In this document: positions 1-12,000 of the stretch, one piece after another | Layout of the letters: the number at the start of each line of letters is the position of its first letter | How positions within the stretch are numbered: the first letter of the stretch is position 1 | NCBI GenBank assembly: GCA_009733575.1 | Contig: ML769655.1 | Coordinates: 1 to 64,000, forward strand | DNA from: Gymnopus androsaceus JB14 | Taxonomy: Eukaryota > Basidiomycota > Agaricomycetes > Agaricales > Omphalotaceae | DNA: 64,000 nt | Direction: 5' to 3' | The notes under the pieces: generated by a model | Databases searched by the model: none | What the model was told of the DNA's origin: nothing | The model's input: only the letters and a program-made list of their open reading frames with translations | Program-made: the position numbers and the translations under genes

Positions 1-962
1 GAGCGCATCTGTTGAGAAAGCAATTACTATAACCCGGAGAAGGTCAAAAATTTCCTCAAGGAAGCCAAGCTCAGAGATCAGCTTCCCCTCATCATTGTTT
101 GCGACCGTTTCAACTTTGTCCATGACCTTGTTCTTTATCTCTACCAAAACAACTTCACCAACTTCATCGAGGTGTATGTCCAGAGGCTCAACTCCATCCG
201 CACACCCCGGGTGGTTGGCGGTTTGTTGGATGTCGACTGCGATGAGAACACTATCAAGGCTCTCCTGCCCTCTGTCACTGGCAACTTCTCCCTCGACGAA
301 GCTCGTACATGAAGTCGAGCAACGCAACCGATTGAAGTTGATTCTTCCTTGGCTTGAGGCAAGAGTTCAGGCTGGGAGCCAGGACGCGGCTCTTTACAAC
401 GCGATTGCGAAGATTTACATCGACAGTAACAACAACCCGGAAGCCTTCCTGAAAGATAACAACGTGCGTCCCTTTTGCCTCTCTTTGCTCATGTACTAAC
501 ACAACTATACCTTTAGCTCTATGAACCTCTTGTCTGTTGGAAAGTTCTGTGAGAAGCGGGATCCTTACCTTGCTTATATCGCATACGCAAAAGGATTCTG
601 TGACGATGAACTGATCGCCCCATCACCAACAACACACAATGTTCAAGCAGCAGGCCCGTTATCTCGTGAAGCGTCGCCAACCTGAGCTTTGGGCCCAAGT
701 TCTTGTTTCTGATAATCTCCACCGCCGCGCCTTGATTGACCAAGTAAGTTGCATATTCACTCGTCTCTTACATACCGCTCATGTTACGATAGATCGTGGC
801 CACGGCGCTGCCTGAGTCTACGGATCCAGACGACGTATCGGTCACTGTCAAGGCCTTTTTGACTGCCGACCTCCCCATCGAGCTCATTGAGCTGCTGGAA
901 AAGATCATCATTGAGCCGTCTTTCGTTTAGCGATAACACAAAGTTGTTATCTATATCCTTGC
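1..962 (+). pseudogene. CHC1: Clathrin heavy chain pseudogene, fragment A
   Basis: Intact clathrin heavy chain forms the triskelion legs of coated vesicles. This is only a middle-to-late slice of the leg, recognised from [49 protein letters not shown] and [14 protein letters not shown] in sequence order. Introns are still visible (465-516, gtgcgt..tttag; 745-792, gtaagt..gatag). Breaks: an in-frame TGA at 13-15 where the family has Arg (CGA to TGA), a 1-base shift near 290-305 in the stretch before EVEQRN, another near 610, and a collapse after EKIIIEPS near 925. The first ~415 bases are nearly identical to 8242-8655, including the same TGA, so the duplication is younger than the stop. The copy runs off the left edge of the window. 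Confidence 0.9.
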
Positions 963-988
963 TTGGGGACATGGGTAGGACGCCTCGT

Positions 989-1089
989 GGCAATGCTCTA
1001 TGTTTGTTTCGACCTGCTCAGACGTCATGAGAGACATGGTACCAAGGATGCTTCACGGCAATGCTCTATGTTTGTTTCGACCTGCTCAG
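989..1089 (+). repeat. Two-unit direct repeat, 68-bp period
   Basis: A 33-bp stretch beginning GGCAATGCTCTATGTTTG occurs at 989-1021 and again at 1057-1089. It lies just after the clathrin fragment. No coding sense was found. Confidence 0.8.
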
Positions 1090-1139
1090 TCAGACGTCGA
1101 GGTGGTGCTATCTCGCCAACATTTCTTTATCCTCTCAAG

Positions 1140-1731
1140 CGTTATTAGTCTCAATTTCTGGCTGCACTCAGCCGAATCTTTTTCGTCTTCGACTCGAATT
1201 GCAGGCTGTGTTCAGTCGCTAGTAACCTCTCAACGACTGACGGGCTCTATCCACAAGCTGCTGTTTCTTTACTTTGTCCAGGACGTCTTCAGATTTTCCA
1301 CACATTTACTTTGCCTTCCTACCATCGACTATCAATTTCACTTTCATCCAGGCTGTACTCAGCCGCTTGAAATCATCCAATATGCATCCTCTTGCATTGG
1401 TACGCTCATGAAACATTTTCTGGTTTGAAGCTTTACTGACGCTACTTTTTTTTCAGTTGAATCATCCTTATTGCGACCGTCTTTCGGTATACGGTATCAT
1501 ACCATCTCATGAGTAAAATTGTACTTCACGTCGTCCAAATCCACTTCTTGGACTGTCTTTTGTTCTTCCATCATGTAACGATGATCGTCTTTTCTTGCCA
1601 CACCGAATTCTGGCTGCACTCAGCCGAATCCTTTTCGTTTCCGACTCAAATTGCAGGCTGTATTCAGCCGCGACGATCAACAGTTTCTCAGTGGAATCTA
1701 TAGTTCAGCATCTTTGCTATCGCACCAATTT
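1140..1731 (+). repeat. Hairpin-motif repeat module, copy 1
   Basis: This stretch carries five GGCTGYAYTCAGCC-type motifs (1160, 1204, 1351, 1612, 1656), two of the pairs exactly 44 bp apart. It also holds an intron-like segment at 1400-1456 (gtacgc..tttcag). Nearly the same sequence recurs at 12780-13380 and 14955-15843. Reading frames are short and not kept between copies, so I do not call a protein. The AATTT at 1727-1731 is the left target duplication of the adjacent inserted element. Confidence 0.8.
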
Positions 1732-2190
1732 GCACCTTTAGCTGCCAGATTGATGCATCAAACAAGGGACATTTGTCTTTTTGCGGGATACATCAGCAAG
1801 AGGGATCTCCCTTCCCCCTACTATACCACCATTTGACATGGGATGGGCCTACCATGCATGGGCAGGGGTATATTGGGTCCTTACTGCCTACCATAGAGCC
1901 CCCGCCACCTGCTCACTGCCATATCGCACCCCCGCCCGCTACTAGCCCAAAATGGGATATTGATAATTGATCAATGTTCTGATCAATATCCGGCCTGCCG
2001 CCCAACGGGCCCCAAGCAATCCTTGCGATGTCGCGTCCCCTACCACACCTACGGCCGCCACCCATTACTACAGCCCAGAATATTATCCCGCCTCCGTTGC
2101 TCACCACTGCGTACAGCGTACGCGACACCTTCTAAATCCGGCCACACCAATTTCATAAAAATCACGAAAATTCAATGAAAAATTGATCAT
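1732..2190 (+). repeat. Left terminal inverted repeat of the 5.4-kb element
   Basis: It matches the reverse complement of 6678-7135 along its length. Shared landmarks are catcaaacaagggacattt, tgataattgatcaatg, gcgtacagcgtacgcgaca and, at the inner end, aaaaattgat. Open frames in the two arms translate to similar peptides only because the DNA is repeated. Confidence 0.85.
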
Positions 2191-2244
2191 TTTATTTTAC
2201 ATAGATACACTGACGATATGCCCATATGGCATACAAATATAATA

Positions 2245-3600
2245 TTACCCGGTCATAAACCTCCTGGACCACCCTTCGACGGTTGATGATCTGTACGAAC
2301 GGAAAAAAAAAAAAGTCAAGGATCGTGTATCATATATACGACAATCCAATCCACGTACATCCTGTGTAATATCGATGATATGAGCAAGTACACTCATCTC
2401 CTCCGGTCTTTCGTAATCGACACGGCGAAGACTCGTATACTGACCCGACCGACGAGCGCTCAGGATACCAGCTTTGAGATAGGCGGTAGCCGTTGGGATT
2501 TGATGAACACCAGCAAAGGTAGCGCGGACTTTGGCGAAGCCGTAAGAGCCAGAGGAGATATCGTTCGCTGGAGTTCGTTTCAGTAACCGATAGCGAAAAG
2601 AGTCTAGACTCACAGATATCGATAGGATCCTCGATAGAAATACTACTCACCCCACCTCTCCCCTTATAGTTGGAGTTATTATCATTATACCACCCTCTCT
2701 GCCTCCTGTGAAAATACGTCCCTCCATCCCTAACCGAAATCCCCACATTCTCATAATTGAAATACGACCCATAAAGCTCAAAAAACTCGATCAACAACAC
2801 ACCCAAATTCCTATCCGCGTCAATCTCCCCACGGCGGATTTTGGGATGCATTTGCAAGAAACTGATGATCAGAGAGACAATGGCGTAGCTTCCCAAGCCT
2901 CCGGTGTAGACTTCGTTCATGCCGCGCTGGCTCAAGAACATTTTGGTGATCATGACGAGTGCACGGAGAGCGACGCTGCCTTCGAGGTGAGAATGAGATA
3001 CAGTGTTGGTTGTGGATTAGGCATTCATGTCCCGTTGAAGCCATTGACGACGTCAGCTCCTACAGTACCGTTTCCTTGGTTGATACTGATGTCAACAGGG
3101 ATATGGCCATGAGTAGTGACGAGTTTAATGATGGGAACCCTGGCTTTGGCGATAATGCTGACATTGGATGCTATTCCGTTCCGTTTGATGACTTCTGCAA
3201 GCGACCGAAAAACAGCGTTTTTATCGTTGTTGCGCATCGTCTCCGACATGATTACTAGATTGATGTCGCTGAAGCCTAGTAAGGAAACGTGTTTTTTTCA
3301 AGTAACAAACTCACCCTGTCGGTAGATAGAGCTTTGTAGCATAGCTACCAAAAGGAAGGACTTGGGCGTCCCGGAATTTGGAGGATACGACAAGCGTAAT
3401 ACGCTGTACAAGCAGGCTTCGTATCTCATCCTCTATTGGAGAAGGAGATATCCACCTTGTGTAGTCTAAACGAGCTGTTAACTGCGAACATTGACCATAA
3501 AGTCTACAAAATGCTTACAGCTCGGCGACATTGTGACAGCCAGCAAGATCAAGGCCTTCGAGCCAAGGTAATTTCCTGTCTCCAATTGGCCTAACGCTCG
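2245..3600 (-). pseudogene. TRF4: Trf4/Cid14-type non-canonical poly(A) polymerase, broken
   Basis: Trf4-type enzymes add short oligo(A) tails that mark nuclear RNA for exosome decay (TRAMP complex). In order on the minus strand I read WISPSPIEDEIRSLLVQRIT, FGSYATKLYLPTG, an intron (about 3313-3275), SDINLVI, KARVPIIKLVTTHGHIPVDI, then MFLSQRGMNEVYTGGLGSYA, FLQMHPKIRRGEID, NLGVLLIEFFELYG, NYENVGISVRDGGTYFHRRQ, SIEDPIDI, an intron, and NDISSGSYGFAKVRATFAG. The catalytic SDIDLV is SDINLV, a loss of the second metal-binding Asp by a G-to-A change. A 1-base deletion near 3050 shifts the frame at VVNGF, the N-terminal region is missing and the C-terminus decays after DITQD. It lies wholly inside the TIR element, so I infer capture with introns. 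Confidence 0.85.
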
Positions 3601-3660
3601 CAGTCACGATCCCAACTGCATTTCGAGAAATTTGAACGAGAATGAAGGGTATGAGTCGTT

Positions 3661-3873
3661 GGAATAAAGGACATAAAAGGCAGCGAGAAGCTCACCTGAG
3701 AATATATCACTTGATCTTGAGCTTGAAGTTCGCTTGGGAGCAGGAGTTCGAGTTGATTCCGACTGCAAACGCAGCAGCGTCGGGCTTTAAATCTGGTTGA
3801 ATAAAGAACATAGAAGGCAACGAGAAGCTCACCTGAGAACATGTCGCTTGATCTTGAGCTTGAACTTGGAGTG
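3661..3873 (+). repeat. Direct repeat, 137-bp period
   Basis: A stretch starting gaataaaggacataaaaggc at 3662 recurs diverged at 3799. Each unit includes agctcacctgaga followed by cttgatcttgagcttga. It lies upstream of the Trf4 fragment inside the TIR element. Confidence 0.75.
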
Positions 3874-5540
3874 AAGGTCGAGGAACGAAGTTTGTTGAGA
3901 AGGAAAGCACCCGTGAGACTTCTGAGAAAGTCAGGTGGAACTGGCGCTTTGCGGGCGCTTCAAAGTCCGCGGAGTATCCGATGCTTCTTCCAGGCATCCG
4001 AAGGTCAAATGTTGACCGTCCCTCCAGGGGGCACCAACGTTCATTAGGACGCGAAACTATCGGAATACATTGATTTAAGTAAAATTAACATAAAAATCAA
4101 AATATACAGGGTTTGGATATGTCTGTCGGTATCCAGAGACATGTCAATGGCCTTGATACCGACATCACCACAGATATCGAAAAGCATTTGGAATGTATAC
4201 TCGTTCAGAGGTGACCATAACCTCTAAAACTGTACGATCTTACTCGATACGATACTTAGACTTGATCTATGGCCCCCAAACGTTTACGTTGACAACATTT
4301 TATATTGTTGAAAAATATAACTTCAATATGGACTGAATAATTATAACCCGTTTGTACATACTTTCTTCGACAATGCATCTCTCAGCACGATTCGCTAAAT
4401 CGAGGCCATAATGAGGGTAGTACTACTATATTCAGATTTCAAAGCTTTAGGACGCTCTTATCGTTGATATTAGGCTCAAGTTCATCGTACAGAATAATGA
4501 ACTCAATCCAAAATGCACATTGATCAGAATGAGATATAATTCTATCAAGTGATTGCGCTAATTAAGTGAGACTTAAGTGTATTAAAGACTAATACACATG
4601 TATTAAGGCGATCCCGGAGCATCCGGATAAAATCTGGTTTCATCTGGCTGCTTGAGATCGTCGTTTCGAACGACGAGCTCGAAAGAAATGCCCGTTAAGT
4701 GCCAACGGACCGCATTTCCGAGCGTGATTCATTGGCGATCTCACGATTGAACTTTGCTTTCAACCTCCAACAACGCTCATTCAACTCGACGAATTACCAT
4801 CGAAAACTTTCCGAAACCTCTTTAGGCCTTGGTACGCCTATTTAGTTCGTTTATTATGATTATTTCGAAGTTTTTTTTGACTTCTTCCTTGGCTACAGCT
4901 TCACTTTCTCTCAACAACGATCCCTCCAGGAAACGCCCTCCAATCTTCCACCTGCGTATACTTCTTCAAAGCCCTGGTACATCTTTCTATTGGTGCAAGC
5001 TTTTTTTTTTTGACTTTCTTCTCCCTGGTCGTAGCTTACTCTTTCACGAATCTCCGGGATCGACTTTCATACGGCGACTCGACCTGGACACCCTACTTTA
5101 GTACCTAGTGGCGGATTGCGAGATGTAAACGGAGCTCCTGTTGTTTCAGCTGACCTAAACGAAGGTGAGTAGCGAGTTGCGTGCTAATACACTTTCATTT
5201 TTCTGACATTTCTTATCTCGGCAGCGGCTACAGCCAGAGTCAACGGACATCCATGTTCAATGTCGGTATGGATCCAGAAGATGAGGTTGTAGATCCGGCT
5301 ACACAACTTCCTTACCCTCCGCTCTCGATCCTAGTCAACTTCCTTCAAATCGATCATGTGTCTAATACGACGAGTCGACGGACATCCATGTTCAACGCTC
5401 CTCAACTTCCAATCTCCCCGCCAACCAATCACTTTTTACCCCCTCATCTCCCTGTCCATTTCACGTATCTCATGCTGACGGCTTTCAGACTACAGCGACC
5501 AAGCGACCATGGCGGAATGAAATCCCGCGAGGTCTGTGAA
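3874..5540. other. Interior of the TIR element, no gene recognised
   Basis: I find only short unrelated frames (for example 4829-5101 and 5181-5651, plus). A 22-base phrase around acggacatccatgttcaa occurs twice (about 5238 and 5372), with GT-AG-like intron borders nearby. It may be the eroded 5' part of the glucanase-like fragment that follows, but I cannot show that. Confidence 0.4.
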
Positions 5541-5543
5541 GAC

Positions 5544-6100
5544 AGCGACCTCTACTCGTCAACTGGAACTTTTGAGGCGTTGAATGGAGGGACGTTGAAC
5601 GGTGGTACTTGTAAGCACTCGTTATTTCCGTCCGGCGTTCCGTTGCAGTAGTTTTACCTTTTCGTTTTTTTCTCATTAGACAACACCTGGGATTGGGCGA
5701 GCTCCAGCTCGAGCAGCAGCAGCTCTGTATCTGTCTCCTCTTCGAGCTCTGTCTCCTCCTCTCCTAACACTGGCGTCTCTTCCACTGTTGCTGTTACCTC
5801 TACCCCGACTTCTGTAGCCTCCTCGACTTGTGAGTCGGTAGCCATGCATGACTCCTGAATCAAGGCACTGACTTGTTCCTTTTCCAGCGAGTACCATTTC
5901 CGCTGCAGCTGCTGGCTCTTTTTCCAAAACTCGATGAAGTTGTCTTCTTCTGAGACCTTCAATGTTGGTACTATGACGATCTCTGACATCGTCCATATGC
6001 CTACTAGATGTGGAACGTAAGTACCCTACCTCCCATCTCATCTCTAATACTGATTCCCTGTTCCAGCTGGCCTGCCGGAGGCAAAATCAAGTGTCAATGA
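5544..6100 (+). pseudogene. GH16-like beta-glucanase fragment, Ser-rich, broken
   Basis: GH16 enzymes cleave or transfer beta-1,3(4)-glucans of the cell wall. The plus strand encodes a serine-rich tract (about 5700-5830), then, after an intron-like gap (5830-5887), a frame reading SETFNVGTMTISDIVHMP and TRCGTWP. Across an intron (6019-6064) it continues AGGKIKCQ and stops. GH16 proteins commonly have HMP.GCGTWPA followed about ten residues later by GGEIDI. Here the tryptophan-rich piece between is gone and GGEID has become GGKIK, losing the first catalytic Glu. The frame must also shift between the Ser tract and this part. Assignment rests on one short motif, so it is moderate. The piece lies inside the TIR element and keeps its introns. 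Confidence 0.5.
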
Positions 6101-6677
6101 GTACTTCCACCTCCGAAGGCCGCCCCGTCACTCAAAACAACGTCAATGCCCTAATCGACTCTGCCATAGGCACAACTCATACACCCTAGATCGCTCCCTC
6201 GACATCGACGAAGCTCCCCACCCCCAACTCTCCTATACAGCGAAACGTGCCCAACATTCCTTCGACGTTCTTCTGAAAGCTTTAAAATACTGCAAAACCT
6301 CTCGTCGAAATTCAGGAACTTCCATGCCTTCGCGGAGACGACGGGAACGCGGCACAGCTACGCATTTGACCACTTCGGTTGTTGAGACAGGGTACTGTGC
6401 CGTAGCAACAGCATCATTCAGCTGCCGAGTGACGGGAATTTGTAGAAGATGGGACGAGTACCGATCAAGAGGTCCACAACAATGTACAGATGATTTCCGA
6501 AGGGATGACCTTAAGCAGGTGCAGAATCGGTGATCGGTGTAGAAGGAGTGGGAACCGCACCAGAAGTCAAAGATTCGGACGAAGGAGCAGGCTCGTTAAT
6601 GGTAATGGAAGGTGAAGTGGAAATGGCAGCTTGTCTCGTTTCGCGTGAATATGGATGCATGCGGGCATATATAGTAT
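6101..6677. other. No gene seen
   Basis: Only short frames (6324-6533, plus) with no recognisable motif. This is interior sequence of the TIR element up to its right inverted repeat. Confidence 0.5.
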
Positions 6678-7135
6678 TATAATCAATTTTTCATTTTGTG
6701 ATTTTTAAATTTTTTGCGAAATTTTGATGGCCTAATTTAGAAATGTCGCGTACGCTGTACGCGATGATGAGCAGCGTGGGCTTGATAACACCCGAGGCGC
6801 CGTAGTATTGGTCGGCGGCCATAAGCAAGGTATGAGCGCGATATCGCGAGTAACGCATGGGCCCATTGGGCGGCAGGCTGGGTACTAATAAAGCATTGAT
6901 CAATTATCAAATTCCCATTTGGGACGACATTGAGCGGGAGGCGCGAATATGGCAGCGAGCAGGTGGCAGGGGTGCTGTGATACACAGTATGCTCCAATAT
7001 GCCCCAGCCCATGCATGGTAGGCCCTACCCCAAATGGTAGTATAGTAGGGGAGAAGGGAGATCCCTGTTGCTGATGTATCAGACAAAAAGACAAATGTCC
7101 CTTGTTTGATGTATAAATCTAGCAGCTAGGGCTGC
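6678..7135 (-). repeat. Right terminal inverted repeat of the 5.4-kb element
   Basis: It is the inverted partner of 1732-2190 and is followed directly by the target duplicate AATTT at 7136-7140. Confidence 0.85.
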
Positions 7136-7330
7136 AATTTCAGGCTGCACTCAGCCGAATCCTTTCTGTTTCCGACTCGAATTGCAGGCTTTATTCAGCC
7201 GCGACGATCGACAGTTTCTCAGTGGAATCTATAGCTCAGCATCCTTGCTATCGCGCTAATTTCAGGCTGTACTCAGCCGAATTCCACGTCTTCTGTTTTG
7301 AAGCAACTTGCAGGATCTATCAACGGGCTG
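7136..7330 (+). repeat. Hairpin-motif repeat, right flank of the insertion
   Basis: It continues the module interrupted at 1731. Motifs start at 7143, 7187 (44 bp apart) and 7265, with a decayed fourth at about 7308. The same order is found without interruption at 15722-15900. Confidence 0.8.
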
Positions 7331-7354
7331 CTTTCTCTTTACTTTGTCCAGGAC

Positions 7355-8655
7355 GTCTTCTGCTTTGCTGAGACTGGGCAAATCGAGAAGATTGTTTTGC
7401 ACGCCAAAAAAGTTGGCTACAGTCCGGACTATGTTGCTCTCTTGCAGCATGTTATGCATGTCAACCCCAAGAAGGGTGCCGAATTCGCCTCGCAGCTTGT
7501 CAACGACGAAGCGGGACCTATGGTTGATGTAGAACAAAAACATGATTCAGCCTGCAACGTCTTTCCTCCTCGATGCATTAAAGGACAACAAACCCGAGCA
7601 AGGCCCACTCCAAACCCGTGTGCTGGAGATGAATCTCATGCACGCCCCACAAGTCGCGGATGCTATCCTTGGCAATGAGATGTTCACGCACTACAACCGT
7701 CCACGGATCGCCAACCTTTGCAAGAAAGCTGGATTGATGCAGAGGGTATGTATTCTAGTCTTAGCTTGTGACCGTTATTCTAACTATTGTGCAGGCTCTT
7801 GAGCAATATGAGGATTTGGCAGACATCAAGCATGTTATCGTTCATGCAACGACATTCCCGGTCGAGGTAGGTTATCTCGATTCACAATTGGTTTCCGATG
7901 CTAATGATTATTCCTAGTGGCTTACCAACTACTTCAGTTGCTTGACCACTGAGCAGTCAATGGCATGCCTTCAGGAAATGCTCCGTGTCAATATACGCCA
8001 GAACCTTCAAGTGGTCATCCAGATTGCCACCAAATATTCTGATATTCTTGGTCCTGTTAAATTAATCGAGATGTTTGAGAGCTATAAGACATTCGAGGGT
8101 GTGTTTCCTGGTTGTCCCTCTGTTCTATACTCTTATTAGGTCTACTACTACCTTGGCTCATTCGTCAATCTTAGCACTGACCCCGAGGTACATTTCAACT
8201 ATATCCAAGCTGCCACGAGGACCGGTCAGATTCACGAAGTTGAGCGCATCTGTTGAGAAAGCAATTACTATAACCCGGAGAAGGTCAAAAATTTCCTCAA
8301 GGAAGCCAAGCTCAGAGATCAGCTTCCCCTCATCATTGTTTGCGACCGTTTCGACTTTGTCCATGACCTTGTTCTTTATCTCTACCAAAACAACCTCACC
8401 AACTTCACCGAGGTGTATGTCCAGAGGGTCAACTCCATCCGCACACCCCGGGTGGTTGGCGGTTTGTTGGATGTCGACTGCGATGAGAACACTATCAAGG
8501 CTCTCCTTCGCCTCTGTCACTGGCAACTTCCTGTCGCCGAGCTCGTGCATGAAGTCGAGCAACGCAACCGATTGAAGTTGATTCTTCCTTGGCTTGAGGC
8601 GAGAGTTCAGGCTGAGAGCCAGGACGCAGCTCTTTACAACGCGATTGCGACTTCG
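7355..8655 (+). pseudogene. CHC1: Clathrin heavy chain pseudogene, fragment B
   Basis: It covers the clathrin leg from FCFAETGQIEKIVLHAKKVG to [10 protein letters not shown], about 400 residues of a ~1,680-residue protein. Blocks seen in order: [60 protein letters not shown], a 47-nt intron (7748-7794), [20 protein letters not shown], a further intron, LTTEQSMACLQEMLRVNIRQ, LIEMFESYKTFEGV, then the part shared with fragment A. Lesions: a deletion at 7533 (DVE joined to QKHDS; fragment C still has the missing bases) and the TGA at 8254-8256 shared with fragment A. It stops abruptly inside LYNAIA at about 8650, where unrelated sequence begins. Confidence 0.9.
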
Positions 8656-9003
8656 TTGCCGCCGAGCACGAAACTCCCTACATCCCGAACATTCTCACAC
8701 TCCGCCACATTTAACGTTCTCAGATTGCTGGCTGTACTCAGCCGCAAGTCTGCGTTCTACATTGTGCCAGCGACTCTCCTTCTCTTCACTTCGGCCATCG
8801 ATTCCCCCTCACCACCGGTTGTAGGCTGCACTCAGCTATCATAAATGCTTATCGATCCGTGTGCTACTCTTCATCAATTGTGCAAGTTTACCACGCGCAA
8901 CGTGTCTACTTTCTGGCACTCATGTCTCATTTTCCATTGGCTAACTGGCGCCCCATCCTGATATAATATATATATATATCTCTTCTTATCTTCCACCTTG
9001 TAA
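8656..9003. other. Spacer with two hairpin motifs and an AT run
   Basis: Motifs lie at 8730-8743 (GGCTGTACTCAGCC) and 8824-8837 (last base changed). An (AT)n tract lies at about 8961-8976. No gene is seen. The spacer leads into the Plavaka transposase start at 9004. Confidence 0.6.
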
Positions 9004-12000
9004 TGGATCCTTTTTCATGTCTAGTCGATGGCTGCCCCAAAAGTTTTCCGATATCTAGCGCGCTGCAGAGACATATGCAGCATGACTTTGGATCCCGCGC
9101 ACCACAAAGCTTACTATTCACAATATTCTGATTTAAGCTTTGTTCTACCTGCCACATCCGAACCACAGCATTCCGCTTCACATTCCTCGTCTTCCTCCGT
9201 GATCTCCCGCATGGAATCAGTTGAAGAAGTCCTCGATAATCGCAACTCTCCCACTTATATCGAAGTCAACGACAACGATAATCATGACTTTGCAATCGAC
9301 GATAACGACAGCGAAAATGATGATGCAGCCTCTACCTTTTCTGATGAAAGCGACGTCGCTTCACTGGAGATCAATGAAGTGGTCGACGTCGATGAGACAG
9401 TCGACGTCGATGATGGTTGATGTCAATGAGATGGTTGACGTCGATGAGATGGCTGCCATAGACGCAATTATGGCAGATGCTTCAGGCAAGCAAGACTTGC
9501 TGCATGAAGATAACATCGATTATTATTGGCCTTCCTCCCCTGGATCTGACTCCGATCCCCCTGATTCCCCTATTCGCCAGCTCGATGATATCCCCGAAGC
9601 AAGAGTAATCGATTGGCATCCAACTGCTGGCGCTGTCATCCCCGGCGGTTTAGAGCAGAATGTATATGAAAGATGGGACAGATTGTTTGGTGCAAAGACA
9701 GACATGGCCAATTCAGGCTACAAGCCATTTTCCTCTCGGCTCGATTGGGAAATAGCTCAATGGGCTGTCAAAGAGAAAATCGGTCATGGGTCGCTTAATC
9801 GTTTACTGGCTATACCTGAGGTGAGGGTAATATCAGTGTTTCCTTTTCACCTTGCTAAAAAAAACTTCAGTTAAAAGATCGACTGGGACTCTCCTTCAAG
9901 GACACGCGTACCATGTTCGACATAATCGACGAACTCCCCGAACGTTGTGGAACCTGGAAAACCAAACAGTTTACTTTCAAAGATCAGCCTAACGAGCGTT
10001 TCATTTTCCACCATTGAGATCCTATAGAAGCAATTCGTAGTATCTGGGGTGACCCTGCCTTTGCTGATTACTTGGTCTACAAACCTGGCAAATTTTTTGC
10101 TTCCAAAAGTTGTCGTCGTGAGGAGCGTATTTTCCATGAGATGTGGTCTGCGAATGAGTGGCATGCTATCCAGGTACGTAAGCCCAAATCCAATTTTTAG
10201 TTCAACATCTCACCGACCATATCAGGACCTGCTACCAGTCGGTGCTACCATGGCTCCTGTAATCATTGCATCGGACAAGACTCAATTAACCAATTTCAGT
10301 GGAGGGAAAGCAGCCTACCCAGTCTACCTTACCATAGGCAACCTTCCGAAAGCAATTAGGCGGAAACCGAGTGCACACTGCCTGCGTACTCCTTGCGTAT
10401 CTATCTGTTAATAAACCGGTCAAGAAAAGGCAAGGTATCTCGAAGAAAACGTTACGCCTCCGAAACTATCAGCTCTTTCATCGGTCAATGGCAGAGGTTC
10501 TCGCACCTCTGAAGACCATGGGCCGCAAGGGCATTGTGATGGTCAGCGGTAACGGACAAAAACGCAAGGTTCACCCAATTCTTTCCTCATACGTGGCCTG
10601 ACTATCCTGAGCAATGCTTAGTTACGTGCACCAAGTATGGAACGTGCCCCAAGTGCCGTCGAAAAGCAACTGAACTCGAGAATCAGACTCTTGGTGAAGA
10701 GCGCACCCAGCTCTGGACTGAAGGAGTAATCAGGAAAGCTAGATCGAAGGGTAAAACTCCCAGTGCCATTCATTCGCTTGCGATGGAAGACGATGTTGCT
10801 GGTGGGGACTATGATCCTTTCTGGAAAGGATTTCCCTACTGTGATATCCATGATGCAATAATGCCAGATGTTTTGCATCAACTATACCAGGGGGTTATCA
10901 AACACTTAATCTCCTGGATTCAGTCATTGATGACCAAGGACGAGTTTGATTCTCGACTACGGTCCCTTCCTCCTGCATTCGGTGTTCGTCATTTCAAGGA
11001 CGGTATATCTAACCTAAGCCAAGTCACTGGGCCAGAGAGAAAAACGCTATCGAAGATCCTCATTGCCTGTCTTGTTGGCAAGATAGATTCCCGTGGTATT
11101 ATTGCAGCCCGCAGTCTCTTGGATTTCATCCATCTTGTACAATACCCTTCTCATGATGGTAGGACCCTACGGTATGCAGAGGAGGCGCTGGACTCCTGGC
11201 ATGCTAATAGGGCTTACTTCAAGGAAAAGGAAGTTCGTGACCACTTCAATATTCCCAAATTTCATTCTCTCTTACACTACATCCCTTCGATTAAGCTCAA
11301 AGGGACAACAGACAATGGCAATACAGAAGCATTCGAGCACCTTCACATCACCTTTGCTAAAGATGGCTGGCGAGCAAGTAATAAGAGGGATGCCTTCCCA
11401 CAGATGATTACTTGGCTCTCTCGACAGGAGAAGGTGGCCTCCTACGATTTCTTCAGGCAATGGAAAAGCCGCACTAAATTGGAGGAAGGTGGTCTTGAAG
11501 ATGATGTTGAAGATGATGCAATGCCAGTCACTGACCCTGGTGAGGCTGAGGTTGTGGTTGCTCTGGATCGAGAAATTTGGTGTCCGATTAGCCAAGCGCG
11601 CACCGGAGCCAAACAAAACCCTTGAAAAAATTTCTTGCGATCATAATGCGCCTATGTTCGTTGATGCTTTGAAGCGTTTTATCAACGGACTTCGTAAAGA
11701 GCCATTGCCACGAAAGAAGTTACTCACAACCCCACTTCCTTTCGCTAGATTGGATGTGTGGCACCAGGTCAAAATTGCTCCGTTGGGTCTATTTGAAGAT
11801 GAAGAATTGTCAGAAACTGTGAAGGCAGTGCCCATATGGAGACATTCAGATTTTAGCCGTTTTCGATACCGTCATTGTCTTGCAAGATGAACAAGCGGAG
11901 TCCACAGGTGTTGCAGGTAAGAAAACTTGTGTCACAATGAGTCTGCCATCGTTCTTACACTTTCAGGATGTCGCGCTGGTCGTATTCGAGTAATCTTTTA

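Larger units (their letters stand above)
1732..7135. mobile_element. 5.4-kb TIR element carrying host-gene fragments
   Basis: The ends are long inverted repeats (about 1732-2190 and 6678-7135), roughly 75-80% alike by eye. The outermost bases read GCACCTTTAGCTGCCAGATT on the left and GCAGCCCTAGCTGCTAGATT on the reverse complement of the right. Both ends are flanked by AATTT (1727-1731, 7136-7140). Uninterrupted relatives of the target (gcgctaatttcaggctg) occur at about 7250 and 15830. No transposase is recognisable inside. The cargo is a Trf4-like fragment (minus) and a GH16-like fragment (plus), both with introns. A 5- or 6-bp duplication (AATTT or CAATTT) does not settle the superfamily. 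The alternative, two separate inverted insertions, is less likely because the flanks match one target. Confidence 0.7.

Noticed and set aside
5654..6041. Glu/Thr-rich minus-strand frames (111 and 121 codons)
   Set aside because: They are the complement of the Ser-rich tract of the GH16-like fragment; the plus strand gives the recognisable motif.
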